The notes under the pieces: model-generated
Database searches by the model: none
What the model was told of the DNA's origin: nothing
The model's input: the letters and a program-made list of their open reading frames with translations, nothing else
Position numbers and translations under genes: made by a program
Shown: one piece after another, positions 44,118 through 56,453 of the stretch
How the letters are laid out: the number at the start of each line of letters is the position of its first letter
How positions within the stretch are numbered: the first letter of the stretch is position 1
From: Canna indica
Lineage: Eukaryota > Streptophyta > Magnoliopsida > Zingiberales > Cannaceae
Direction of reading: 5' to 3'
Length of the DNA stretch: 64,000 bases
NCBI GenBank assembly: GCA_034359265.1
Contig: CP136898.1
Location: 52,999,501 to 53,063,500, forward strand

Positions 44118-45800
44118 ATGGTTCGAGATATCAGTTCCCGAGGAGGCATTCCTCGTAGGATCCCCCGACGATTAGCACCCACCCTACCTGTACCCATTGA
44201 CCCTTCGCCTTCTACCACCATCCCCCCACCTCCGGCCACCATCCCCCCACCTGATCCGTCCACCGTTCCCTCACCTGATTTGGCCACAATCCCTTCACCT
44301 TCGGCTACCATCCCTCCGCGACCCTCCGCAGATCCAGGACCATCGTCTTCGAGACGTAGGCCACGAGGGTCTAACAGAATTCTCCCTCCGCCACCCGATG
44401 GAGAACTATGCAAAGCAGTTAGTGTGTGCGGAAGTCGGTAAGTATATGCATTAATTATTTCTTATAATTTATTTATAATTCAAAATATCATAATATGTGT
44501 TTATATTTGGTGCAGATTTGAGCAGGAGGACATCCCCCGCACGATAGCGGGGACGATCCGGAAGTTTATGCGCAGGGCGTGGCCTACATGGTCTCACGTG
44601 CCCCGTGAGCATATGGATTTATTGTGGCAAGAGTTCACGGTAAGTATATTTATTAAATTAATGTTAATGTTAAATATTCATCGGTAATAATAATTTTTTT
44701 ATAGGCTCATTATACATGGCCGGAGGACCAGACCACTTTTGTGGAGGCTGCATGGGAGCGTGTTGCCCGCACTCACTATAACGGGCTGCTTCCCAGACCG
44801 TGATGAGACGGCTGGGGGCCACACAGATAGGGCAAACTCGGGGACACGCCCCCGAGTAGATTCTTGGCCCTGTGTGGGACCAGCTCGCTGAGAGGTGGGA
44901 CACACCTGAGTGGCAGGAGGTCTCCCGGACTACGTCGAGAAACCGCATATTTGGGGGGACGTCACGGACACACGCCACACTGGTTGCTCCATCTCTTTTG
45001 CAGTTCATGAGCGTCGTATGGTGTGTATAATTTAATTATTTTTAAATTATATATTATATATAATGATACTAATGTAATTATTTTCTAATGTAAGACACAC
45101 GTGACGGTCGATGGCATCGTCCAATGCCTGTCGATGATGAAGGTGTTTGAGCGCACCCATCATCGTCGACGAGGAGCGAGGGACTACGTTGATAGCAGAG
45201 CCTTGTATATAATGGTAAGTATTTATATATGTCTATTTGATTTACATAATTTTTATTTATAGTTTATATATATTTAAAATATAAACATGTGTAGGAAACT
45301 TACACGAGGACTGTGATCGAGTTTGGAGGCACACCGGAGGAGTTCGACGCAGGAGCTCGGGTGGAGGCCGCAGGTGGCTGGGAGCACGATCGTGTTTATG
45401 GCTTTGCAGATAGTGGTCATGCACACGCTGTGCTTGGGCCACTTGGGGCACCGACTCCTCCGACTGTGGGTGAGTGGCCCTTGACATTCCGAGCACAGGA
45501 CCAGAGCCGGATAGTGGCCATGGAGTTGGAGCTCACCCAATAGAGACAAACGATGGTGGAGCAGAGCAGGCGATGGAGGGGCAGAGGTTGGTGATGGAGG
45601 AGCAGAGGCTGGAGATGCAAGAGTAGAGACGGGCGAATGACGAGTTGAGATAGACGATCCAGAACATGCAAACACTCCTCACTCAGATTGCATCTCACTC
45701 TGGCCTTCTACCGTTGATGTTGCAGCCGTCGTCCTCCTCGACCCAGTCGACGCTCCCGACCCAATCGTTGTCGCTTCCACCGCCTCCACCGCAGCTGTGA
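44118..45800 (+). pseudogene. CACTA-2 second gene (Transposase_24 / TNPA-like)
   Basis: Starts MVRDISSRGGIPRR with a long Pro/Ser-rich region (44118 to about 44438). Blocks follow, separated by AT-rich probable introns: FEQEDIPRTI..RAWPTWSHVPREHMDLLWQEF (44517-44640), HYTWPEDQTTFVEAAWERVARTHYNG (from 44704, then a stop at about 44802), WQEVSRTTSRNR to about 45020, KVFERTHHRRRGARDYVD (about 45095-45215), and FGGTPEEFDAGARVEAAGGWEHDRVYGFADSG (45296-45540) with a Gln/Glu coiled-coil tail. Stops at about 44802, 45541 and 45625 break it. It is parallel to the CACTA-1 gene at 27152-28640. Confidence 0.75.
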
Positions 45801-46420
45801 GATTTTGATTAATTGTATTTTGTTTATATTTTGATACTTGGTTGTATATAGATATTGTTTTGATAATTGTTTGCCTCCGATTTGAGGCTGAGATTGATGA
45901 TATTTATGTAAAACTTATATGTTTGGTTTCAAATGCATGTGTATGATATTTTTAGATTGTAATATGTGATTGGAAATAGATTGTAGTTGATATATCATTG
46001 TATATATGAATTTACAAAATTTTCAGTTTTTTCAGTTACAGGATACACCTTTAGCCACGCCTTACCCACGGTTCACTGTCACTAAGCCATGGCTGAAAGC
46101 TTATCATAAATGGCTGATGGCCTGGGCAGCACCAAATATCACGGTTGCTAATAGTATCACCGACAGGACTGAGCCGTGGCTGATGGGTTGGTATCAGTAA
46201 CAGCGCCTGGAGCCATCACTGATGTTTTTTAATCAGCGACAGCACACACGGCTATCGCTGATGATTACGTGTGATGGTCGCGCTCGGCTATCACAACCTA
46301 TCTGAGACACGCGCATCAGTGACGACATTTTGCCACTCCCTTTGCCGTCCGTGATACTTATCATCGACGGTTTATCCACAGATTGAGCCGTCGGTGATGA
46401 CGATAATTCTAGTAGCGCAT

Positions 46421-47794
46421 GGATATCTTGAATACAATATATTAATTGATAAGAATCATACAATAGTAAGATGTTTTACAAACTTAGCATGTTTTTAGAT
46501 ACGGACATCTCAAGTTTTCAACAACTTCTTTTGATTTCTAAATTTCATCCAAATGTTCAAACATTGTTCACATATATAGCTTCCACACACTTCATACATA
46601 TATTATTCCTACTAAGTGACTACTAAGTGACTGAGCACTAAGATAGTCTATTCACTAAACCTTATATCATTCCTACTAAGTGATTGAAAACTAACAAAGT
46701 CTATTCACTAAACCTTGAAAAAAATGAAAGAAACAAAGAAATAAAAACAGAAGAGAAACAGGAAAAAAAAATAGAAGTGTGAAAGAAAGAAATAGAAAGA
46801 AAAGAAACAGAAATAAAAAAAAAAGAATTGAACAAACCAGTAAGTAAAAAAATGGAAAGAAAGAGAAATGAAAGAAAGAAAACAGGAGCCGTAAATAAGA
46901 AAGAAAGAAAAACAGAAGTAAAAAGAAAATAGAAGAGAAACAGGAAAAAAAAGAAAAAAAAATTCAGAAACAAGAAAAAAGAAAAGAAAAAAGAAGTAAA
47001 ATCGAAAGAAACCAGAAAAAAAATCTACAAATGCGTTTGGGAGAGAAAAGAAACAGGAAATAACCTAAAAAAACTAGAAAAAATTAATGATATGAAGAAG
47101 AGAAGTGAATGGGAGAGAAATACCTTAAAAAATAGTAAAAAGTTAATGATGAGTTGTATTTCCTAAAACATTTATTTGAACAATTTGCCATTTTCACTCT
47201 TTTGCTCAATCACCAGAGTCAATAAGTAACTACTAAGAGAACTAACAATTAAGAATTTAGTAATAGTGAGCTAGTAATTGAATACCTCAATACTAGTTCT
47301 TCCTTTCAGCACACAATACCTCAATACCTCAATACCAGTTCTTCCTTTCAACCTCTATAGCAGCCATCAACTATCCTCCTAGAACACCAACTACTTGATA
47401 GCCTTTAAACACAACTGACTTTAAATTTACACAGGCAGCAACATAGATAGTTGGAGTATATCTAGTTGGACCAGAACCAACAATCACCAAATTCTCAACT
47501 CCACTATAAGAATCTGCAATGAGTATCTTTGACATATTTTAAAGAATTATCCTAGCAGTTTCAATAGCTAATAGCAGGCAATTACCATATACTCACTGCA
47601 GTGACTACACTGCTTCAGATGAACAACAAAACAATAATTAAATATACATTATAGCCCAAAGACCCAAATTACAATCAAGCACTCCCTGACACTGAACATT
47701 AGTTGTGAACGCCATAAAATTTTACTAGATATTGTTGATTTCTCATGGTAAAAGGGATAAATCTTTACACAAATCAATTTTGAGCCACTGGAGA
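46421..47794. other. CACTA-3 body with a long purine-rich tract
   Basis: No gene. 46715-47110 is almost pure A/G on the plus strand (GAAAGAAA-type), and the ORF of Phe/Ser/Leu on the other strand is only its translation. A short duplication of AATACCTCAATAC..AGTTCTTCCTTTCA lies at about 47280-47355. Confidence 0.6.
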
Positions 47795-47799
47795 ATAGA

Positions 47800-50348
47800 T
47801 GTAAGACCCAGAAAAAATTTCCTAATATAAAAATCTAGTTCGGTGCTGCGCGCCGAACCCGGGGGTAGTCGAGTCAAGCCTCAGGATCTCCTCGAGTGAA
47901 AATGTATTACTCGACTAATGATTCATGGAATCTATGTGGGTGATTAACTTTCCTTTTATGAATTCCTTCCTTAAATCAAGTTAAATCGATTCATATTATG
48001 GGTTGAGTCAGAACCCAAGTTGAGTTCGGGTTTACTCGAGGTTCGAGTATGAGTTAAGTGAGTCATGGAGCTATTTTTGGAAAGCTAGATGAGGGATTAA
48101 AACCCTCATCTTGCAGCCATTCGACTCATCCCTGGAGTCACACAAGGCTACCTAGGGGGAGAGAGGAAGAAGAGCAAGGGAAAGCTTGGAGGACTTGGAT
48201 CGATCTGGGATTTCGCGTCGTCGCCGGAAAATTTCAAGTCATCGTTGCCCGATCTTTCGTTCTCCGCAATCTAGGTGAGTGGTTAGAGTTAGAAGCATGG
48301 GTGAGGCGGGTAGCCTAAGCCCTAGTTGTGATAGGACGAGTTTCTCGCGATCTTTTTATCGGATCTTCGTTTTATCGACGTGTAATCGTTGTTTTGTATG
48401 ATTTCTTGTCAGAGTACCTTGTTTCTTCGTCGATTTTCAATTGTTAGGGCTGTCGAGTAATGGGAAAAGGGGAAAGGTCATGCCAAAATTTTCCCCAATT
48501 TCCTTGATGGCAAGAAGGCCCTTAGATGATCCCATGTTCATGATTGATGTAGTTCAAATCATAGGTTTCACGCGTCATGAAGCATATCTTCCCTAGATCT
48601 CTCTTGATGTGGACGAACGAACCCTGCACCTCATGAAGAGGGTTCAGCCAAGGGTAAGGGAAGGGGTAAATTAGTCCATTAATATTAAGTTATACTTGGA
48701 ATCGAAGAATTAGAAGTATAACTAGAGTCTCCTTTCCCTTTCCTACCTTAAGGGCCATGGCCGAGCAAGGTTCTTCTTGCTCATGGCTCGGCCAAGACTA
48801 GGGAGGGGAGAAGAGAGTAGCTTTATATGGAAACTTACTTGATTATAAGGTTCACACATGTAGGTATGACAATACTTAGGAAGAACATCAATCATAGCAA
48901 GTAGATTGATTGATTTTGAATTGTAGGAATGCTAGCCTTATGACCATCCTTAGCATTAGATCCTTAAATTTTGAAATGTTGCAATTGTTTACCATGCTTA
49001 GTATTTCCTACATTTTTGAATTCATTACCACCTTGCCATGTTAGATAATTGTTTCTTATTGAGCTTAATTCCTAAGGTAGTGTAAAGTTGTTATGCATGA
49101 ATATTATGGTTATTTATAGTAGATGTTGTAACATTTGAATATTTTTCTTTAGATTATACATGTTGTCCAAAAATATTCATGGGCGGAATTCCAAAGTCGG
49201 TACAAGGAATTCCTCACCCAAGGTAGTGTAGAAGGGTAGACAACATGTAAGGCATCGCGAGACGTCCTTCGTGTTTATATGGAAACTTAGCTAGGATACG
49301 ATATCACTTCTAGGACTTCTTGAAAACATTTGGAAACCTAGAACTCCTAGGTGCACACATTGTGAAAGGGCGGCATAAATTGTTGACCCTGTAGCCCGGA
49401 TTAGGGCCAAATACGAGCAATGGCTCGAAATGTATATATGGAAACCCTAGGATATTGATTGTGTGATGTGCTGGAGATGGTCCGCCGAGTAGCGTGGAGG
49501 TCGGGAATGACCAATGCTCAACTCGGCCAGTGTTGGGTCTTGAGGTGCGCCAGCGGGCCTGCTAGGTGCCAAACCCCAGTTGGGTGGGACTAGGTATCCT
49601 TACCCCAGACGGTGTTCGTAGACTGGTGGACCATCTTAGTCGACGGCCCGGGATTATTTGCTTACATCTTGAGATGATGTGGCCGATGGCTAGTATGATA
49701 CTACCTGATATGGTAGGGACGGCTATAGCCGAGATATTTATTCCATAAGTAGGCCCAAGGGCCGGATATTGGAGGCTTGATAGGCCAAGATGGTAGGTTA
49801 TCATATTCAATTTTACAGATTGACCCATTGGGGGTCGGTAGTCGCATTAGAAGTATTTTACCTCATTGTCCATTCATTTTATTGCCTTGTATGATATATG
49901 CATGACTGAGGCTTATATGGAGGTTCACTAGAGCCACTCACTGAGTCCCAAGTGGACTCACAGTTTATTCTTTATTTTTGCAGAGCATGAGCAGTGACTT
50001 ATCTTGTCGATATGGTGCAGCTGGTGGGCAGGAGGTGGTGCCATATCTCGTAGCGGCGTCCATGATTCTTAGACCAGTGTCTAGTAGTATTTGTTTTGTT
50101 TTTGCACTGACAGTTGTATTTGAAAAAGAGTTGTAAAACTTGTTACTTGAACGTTTAGTTATTTTGATGTTGGTGTTCTTACTTGTTTTGGAAAACATAA
50201 AAATTGTGACTTTGAAAACTTTTAATAAAGTGTGTTGAGATTCCTTTTATTTGATATGTCTTCGTTTTCCTTGCGTCAGTGTAGACAGTAGGCTACATGG
50301 CAGGATGTAGGCCTTGGCCGGTCACACTACCCTCAGTTGGGTGTGACA
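47800..50348 (+). repeat. 5' LTR of gypsy H
   Basis: 2549 bp, TGTAAGACCCAG .. GGTGTGACA. It contains an 86-codon ORF (48058-48318) that recurs in the other copies. The primer site TGGTATCAGATC follows at 50353-50364. Confidence 0.93.
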
Positions 50349-50364
50349 AAGTTGGTATCAGATC

Positions 50365-51277
50365 ACTAGGTTAGGTCTTGTCTATGACTCAGTGTTGGGT
50401 ACTGTATGAGACATATGCTAGCGTGTCGACATATGGTATAGTTATGCTATGAGATTGGGCGACCACTCCTGCACTCATCGCACCATGCGGTTAGTAAATT
50501 TTAAAAGCTTTTGTTAAAATTTATTATGTTACAGGAAACTTTTTCTTTTCTGTGATAGTGTAATGGAGGCTCCCAATGCTGTACTGAGCGGCAGTGGCAG
50601 TGAATTGGGTGATGAAACATAGAGCAAAGAGGTTAGACCCAAGAGAGGGTCGAGTTGGGGCGTGTAGACGCGTACCCTGGTTGTCGGTAGAAAATATTCT
50701 TTATGTACTTGTGCGTACTGTGCGTGGATATTGATTGTGTTTATGCTTGTGGATGAGCAATGGCCGAGCCGAGAAGCGTACCGACTTGGCAAGTTGGACC
50801 CGACTCGGCGAGTGGATTTTGGGTCTTGATACTGTGTGAGTGAGCCACGCTGACGTTAGGCCCAAGGGGAGCCACACTAACCTTAGACCCGAGTGGATTT
50901 GGTTGGGTGGGCCATTCCCAACCAGAGAGGGCCCGGGTAGATGGCTCGCTAGATAGATTCTAGCGGCCGACTTGTATGATTGCTAGGTTTAGGTAGTATG
51001 AATGAATTTTTTTCTGTGGGGCCGGCATGGGCCGAGTGATTTTGGCATTCATGAGCATGACATGTATTAATGAGTGTTCGCGATAAGCATGCACAGGACT
51101 TTGAGATGCTACGCAAGTCTGGTGGCATGTCAGTGTCAGAGTATGAGATGGAATTTCACCGGTTTTCCAAATATCATCAGACCTTAGTGGCATCTGAGAC
51201 TGCCGGGGTCAAGATGTTTGTTGGGGGATTTAGGCCTTAGATAGGAAGGCTCATCCACCACACCAAGGATTCCACTA
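50365..51277 (+). pseudogene. Gypsy H leader and partial gag
   Basis: 50365-51085 is leader-like DNA with only a short start (MEAPNAVLSGSGSE, about 50562) and stops. From about 51086 the text reads DKHAQDFEMLRKSGGMSVSEYEMEFHRFSKYHQ, then VKMFVGGF, a stop, and IGRLIHHTKDST. This is the middle of a retrotransposon Gag capsid. The N-terminal half and a clear CCHC knuckle are missing. Confidence 0.7.
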
Positions 51278-52613
51278 TTGCACGGGTGGTGGATGAGGCC
51301 CTTCGGAAGGAAGCCTTGGTGCCGTTCGAGAGGAATGACGGGCCAGCCAAGAAGAAATTTTGGCCGCAGGGATCTGGTGTCAGTAACTCAGAGGGGACAG
51401 GCACGGAATAAGGGACCGCAGACTAGTCATTCAGAGAGGCCGCCTGCGTGCGTATATACCATGAACCGTGATGGGGCAGAGGCGTCCAAAGCAGTGGTGA
51501 CAGGTACTATTTTAGTATGTTCGTCTGTTGCATATGTTATATTTGATCCGGGTGCCACACACTCGTTTGTGTCTGCCATATTTGTTACAAAGTTGCCAAT
51601 GGCACCCACTATGCTCGACGGGTCATTGATGGTATCAACGCCTACGGGCGATGCAATCTTAGCAAATTCAATATATCAAGGCTGTGAAGTGCTCATCTGC
51701 GGCCATGTGTTGAGTGCGGATTTGACACTCCTACCCACTCTTGAGCTTGATGTCATCCTTGGCATGGACTGGCTAGCAGAGCACTTTGCAATCTTGGACT
51801 GCAGAGCCAAAGCAGTGATGTTTAATAAGCCTGGACTATTGCAGTTCACCTTCCAAGGGGAGGGAGGTAGCAAGCTGATAGGGTTCATCTCAGCCCTAAA
51901 GGCTCGTAAGTTGCTTCGGGGTGGCTGCCAATCTTTCTTGGCCTTCGTATCTGTGGCCGAGGAGGAAGGGGGTGAAGTAAGGAATGTCACTGGAACCTCA
52001 GTGGTCTGTGAATTCCCTGACGTGATTCCTGAGGAATTGCAGGGATTGCCGCCCAGAAGGGAAGTTGATTTTTGCATTGACCTGCAGCCTGGGGTGAAAC
52101 CAATTTTCATTCCACCTTATAGGATGGCACCGGTCGAACTCAGGAAGTTAAAGGTGCAATTGTAGGAAATGCTAGACCTAGGGTTCATCTGGCTGAGTGT
52201 GTCACCCTGGGGTGCCCTAGTTCTCTTCGTGAAGAAGAAGGATGGGTTAATGCGCATGTGCATCGACTATAGGCAGCTGAACAAGGTGACTATTAAGAAT
52301 CACTACCCACTGCCGAGGATAGATGATCTGACCAGCTGTAGGGGGCACAATGGTTTTCAAAGATAGATCTGAGATCCGGATACCATCAGTTGAGAATCTG
52401 GGACTGCGATGTGCTGAAGACGACCTTTAGGACTCGCTACGGTCACTATGAGTTCCTAGTGATGTCCTTTGGCCTAACCAAGGCACCTCCTACCTTCATG
52501 GACCTAATGAACAGGGTATTTAAGGAGTACCTGGCCAGCTTTGTGATCGTCTTCATTAACGACATTATGGTTTACTCCAAGAGTGAGGAAGAGCACTCTA
52601 AGCACCTGAGAAT
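51278..52613 (+). pseudogene. Gypsy H pol, protease and first part of reverse transcriptase
   Basis: Protease: DPGATHSFVS (about 51545-51575; DSG/DTG is usual) and LDVILGMDWLAEH. Reverse transcriptase: FPDVIPEELQGLPPRREVDF, YRMAPVEL, a stop at 52163-52165, [26 protein letters not shown], a frameshift near 52340, [15 protein letters not shown], then FINDIMVYS, in which the first catalytic Asp of F-x-D-D is Asn. The frame runs into solo LTR 52614 and resumes at 55175. Confidence 0.93.
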
Positions 52614-55169
52614 TGTCACACCCCAACTGAGGGTAGTGTGATCGGCCAGGGCTTGCGTCCTGCGATGTAGCCTACTGTCTACACTGACACCTAGAAAGCC
52701 AAGACACATTGAGTAAAATAAATCGCAACATACTTTATAAAAAGATTTCGAAGTCACAATCTATAGGTTCTCCAAAACAAGTAGAAATATCAACATCAAA
52801 ATAATCGAATGTTCAAGTAACAAATTTTACAATTCTTTTTCAATTGCAACTGCCAGTGCAGAAACAAAACCAAACACTACTAAGCACTAGTCTAAGACTC
52901 ATGGACGCCGCTACAAGATATGGCACCGCCTCCCGCCCACCAGCTGCACCATGTCAACATGCCAAGTCATAGCTCATGCTATGCAAAAATAAGAATAAAC
53001 TGTGAGTCCACTTGGGACTCAGTCAGTGGCTCAAATGAACCTCCAAATAAGCCTCAGTCATGCATATGTATCATATAAGGCAACAAAGGAAATGTACAAG
53101 GAGGTAAGGTTTATTTCTAATGCGATTACTGACCCCCAACGGGTCCATCTGCACCAACTAAATATGATAACCTACCATCTCGGCTTATCAAACCTTCGGC
53201 ATCTGGCCCTTGGGCCTACTCATAGAGTAATATTTCGGCTACAGTCGTCCCTACCATATTAGGTAGTATCATACTGGCCATCGGCCACATCATCTCAAGA
53301 TGAAATCGAACAATCCCGGGCCATCGACTAGGATGGCCCACTAGTCTTCGGACACCGTCTGGGGTAAGGATAGCTAGTACCACGCAATTGGGGTCTGGTA
53401 CCTAGCGGTCCCGTTGGTACACCTCAAGACCCAATACTGGTCGAGCTGAGCATTGGTCATTTCCGACCTGCACGCTCCTCGGCGGACCATCTCAAACACA
53501 TCACACAATCAATATCCTAGGGTTTCCATATATACACTTCGGGCCTTTGCCCGTGTCCGGCCTTAATCCGGCTATAGGGTCAATAATTTATGCCGCCCTT
53601 TCAAGATGTGAACACCTACGAGTTCTAAGTTTCCAAAAATATACAATAAGTCACAGAAGTGTTATCGTCTCTTAACTAAGCTGCCATATAAGTGCTATGA
53701 ACGTCTGGCGACGTCTTACATGTTATCTATCCATCTACACTGCCTTGGGTGAGGAATTCCTTGTGTCGACCTTGGAATCCGGCCCATGACCATTTTAGGG
53801 CAGCATGTATAATTCAAAGGAAAATATTCAAATATTTAAACATCTATTATATATGACCACAATATATATACATAACAACTTTACACCACCTTAGGAATTT
53901 TAGCACAATAAGGAACAATGGTCTAGCATGGCAGGGTAGTAATGAATTCAAATAAAATGTAAGACATACTAAACATGGTAACAATTTCAACATTTCAAAG
54001 TTTAAAGATCTAATGCTAAGGATGGTTATAAGACTAGCATTCCTATAATTCGAAATCAATCAAGCTACTTACTATGTTTAGTGTTCTTCCTAAGTATTGT
54101 CATATCTCTATGTATGATCCTTATACTCATGTAATTTCCATATAAAGTTACTCTCTTCTCCCCTCCCTAGCCTTGGCCGAACCATGAGCAAGGAAGACCT
54201 TGCTCGGCCATGGCCCTTAAGGTGGGAAAGGGGAAAGAGACTCTAGTTATGCCTCTAATTCTTCAATTCCGAATATAGCTTAAATGTCAAAGGACTGATT
54301 TACCCTTCCCTCACCCTTGGCCGAACCCTCTTCATGAGTTGTAGGGTTCATTCGGCCACTTCAAGGAATTCCTAGGGAAGGCATGTTTCATAATGCGTGA
54401 TATTTACGAGTGGAACTACATCGAACATTGACATGAGATCATCTAAGGGCTTTCTTGCCGTCAAGGGAATCGGGAAAAATTTTGGCACGACCTTTCCCTT
54501 TTTCCCATGACTCGGCAATGCTAGAAACTTAAAAATTGACGAAAAAACAGCGAGTTCGGACAAGAAATTCCACAAAACAGTTCACATACATCGTTGAAAC
54601 CAAGATTCATCGAAAAGATTGCGAGAAACTCAACCTATCACATCTAGGGGCTCGGCTACCCGCCTCCCCCCAAGCTTCAAAACTTAACCACTCACCTAGA
54701 GTGTGGAGAAACAAAGATCGGGTGACGACGACTTGAAATTTCCCGGCGACGATGCGAAATCCCAAATCGATCCAAGCCCCCCAAGCTTTCACCTTGCTCC
54801 TCTTCCTTCTCCCATTAGGCAGCCTTGTGCGGCTCAAGGGATGAGCCGCACGACTGCAAGATGAGGGTTTTAATCCCTCATCTAGCTTTCCAAAGAAAGC
54901 TCCTTGACTCACTTAACTCGCACTCAATCCTTGACTAAATCCGAACTCAACTTGGGTTCCGACTCAACCCATAATATGAATCGAGTTAACTTAATTTAAG
55001 GTATGATTTCATAAAAGGAAAGTTAATCACCCAAATAGATTCCCTGAATTATTAGTCGAGTCATACCTTTTTACTCGAGGCGATTCTAAGGCTTGACTCG
55101 ACTACCCCCGGGTCCAGCACGCTGCACCAAATCAGATTTTTATATGAGGAATTTTTTTTGGATCTTACA
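52614..55169 (-). mobile_element. Solo LTR of the H family inside H
   Basis: 2556 bp, minus strand (starts TGTAAGATCC at 55169, ends GGTGTGACA at 52614), with perfect TSD AGAAT (52609-52613, 55170-55174). It is clearly related to the LTRs of H but more diverged from them than they are from each other. It is a relic of a family member that inserted into the reverse transcriptase and recombined away. Confidence 0.95.
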
Positions 55170-55174
55170 AGAAT

Positions 55175-56453
55175 GGTCCTGGAAACCCTTAGAGAGCACC
55201 GATTGTTTGCAAAATTTTCCAAGTGTGAATTTTGGTTGGAAAGTGTAGGGTTCTTGGGCCATGTAGTGTCCAAGGAAGGGATAAGGGTAGATCCTGCCAA
55301 GATTGAAGTGGTGCTGAGCTGGAAACAATCGACTAGTGTGACTGGGATCCGCAGTTTTCTTGGTTTGGCCGGGTATTACCGGAAGTTTGTGGAGAAATTC
55401 TCCAGAATTGCAGCCCCTTTGACTCGGTTGACCCAGAAGAAGGTGAGGTTCGTTTGGGATGACAAATGCAAGGCGAGCTTTCAGAAGCTCAATGCATGTT
55501 TGACATCTGCACCTGTGTTAGCTGTACCTTCCGATTCAGGAGTGTTTATAGTCTTCTATGATACCTCTCGGGTTGGCCTGGGCTGCGTCCTGATGCAGTA
55601 TGGCAGAGTCATTGCTTATGCATCCCGCCAGTTGAAAGTTCATGAGAAAAACTATCCGACGCACGACATAGAGCTAGCGGCAGTGATCTTTGCTCTAAAG
55701 CTTTGGCAGCACTACCTGTACAGGGAGACTTGCGAGATCTACATAGATCACAAGAGCCATCAGTACTTGCTTACCCAAAAGGAGCTGAACCTCAGGCAGA
55801 GGAGGTGGTTGGAGCTCCTAAAGGATTATGATTGCACCATTATGTATCATCCGGGGAAAGCGAATGTGGTAGCAGATGTTCTGAGCAGAAAATCCATGGG
55901 CAGTTTAGCTCATTTGGAAATTAAGCGGAGGCCTCTAGCTCGAGAGTTGGCTTTGTGTCTAGATGGGGGTGCAACCTTATTAGTATCAGCTTCAGCTGAC
56001 CTGATGGTACACCTGTGGGTACAGTCCACGCTGGTGGACATGCTGCGTGTCGCGCAGGGGGAGGATGCCTTTTGTGCGCTGACTAAGGATCTGGTGCAAA
56101 GAGGCGATGTAGAGAACGGTTTCAGATTGGACTCAGAGGATGTACTGAGGTTCAGAGACCAAATAGTAGTACCAGATATGGCTGAGGTGTGCAGGCAAGT
56201 CCTGGAACTGGGACATCGTTCCACTTACACGATGCATCCGGGCGCCACCAAGATACACCAGAATTTAAGGCAACATTACTGGTGGAAAGGTATCAAAAGA
56301 GAGGTAGCAGAGTTTGTCTCCAAATATCTGGTATGCCAGTAGGTGAAGGCCAAACACCTTAAGCCTGCGGGGCTTCTGCAATACCTCGAGGTGCCCGAGT
56401 GGAAGTGGGAGAAAATCACCATGGATCTTGTGACCTGATTGCCTAAGTCGTCT
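55175..56453 (+). pseudogene. Gypsy H pol, end of reverse transcriptase, RNase H, integrase zinc finger
   Basis: Open to 56342. It shows [16 protein letters not shown] and VSFLGH-like [12 protein letters not shown], the connection region, RNase H ([42 protein letters not shown]), [15 protein letters not shown], and an HHCC finger ([17 protein letters not shown] .. KYLVCQ, in which the first Cys is Tyr). After a stop come KAKHLKPAG and WEKITMDLVT, and the sequence then meets the LTR at 56454. The DDE integrase core is absent. Confidence 0.92.

Larger units (their letters stand above)
42157..46417 (+). mobile_element. CACTA-2, En/Spm-type transposon, internally deleted
   Basis: The left end is CATTACTAGAAT and the right end, on the reverse strand, is CGCTACTAGAAT, with TSD CAT (42154-42156, 46418-46420). 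The subterminal motif is CAGCCACGG/CGTCGGTGAT. Its left end is tandemly duplicated with a period of 87 bp, so a second possible terminus lies at 42244. It carries the end of a TNP2-type ORF (about 43680-43980) and a Transposase_24-like gene. Tandem repeats at 43400-43600 resemble those of CACTA-1, so the two are relatives. It is inserted in CACTA-3. Confidence 0.9.

Noticed and set aside
46701..46973. 90-aa Phe/Ser/Leu-rich ORF resembling a membrane protein
   Set aside because: It is the pyrimidine-strand reading of a purine-only tract.
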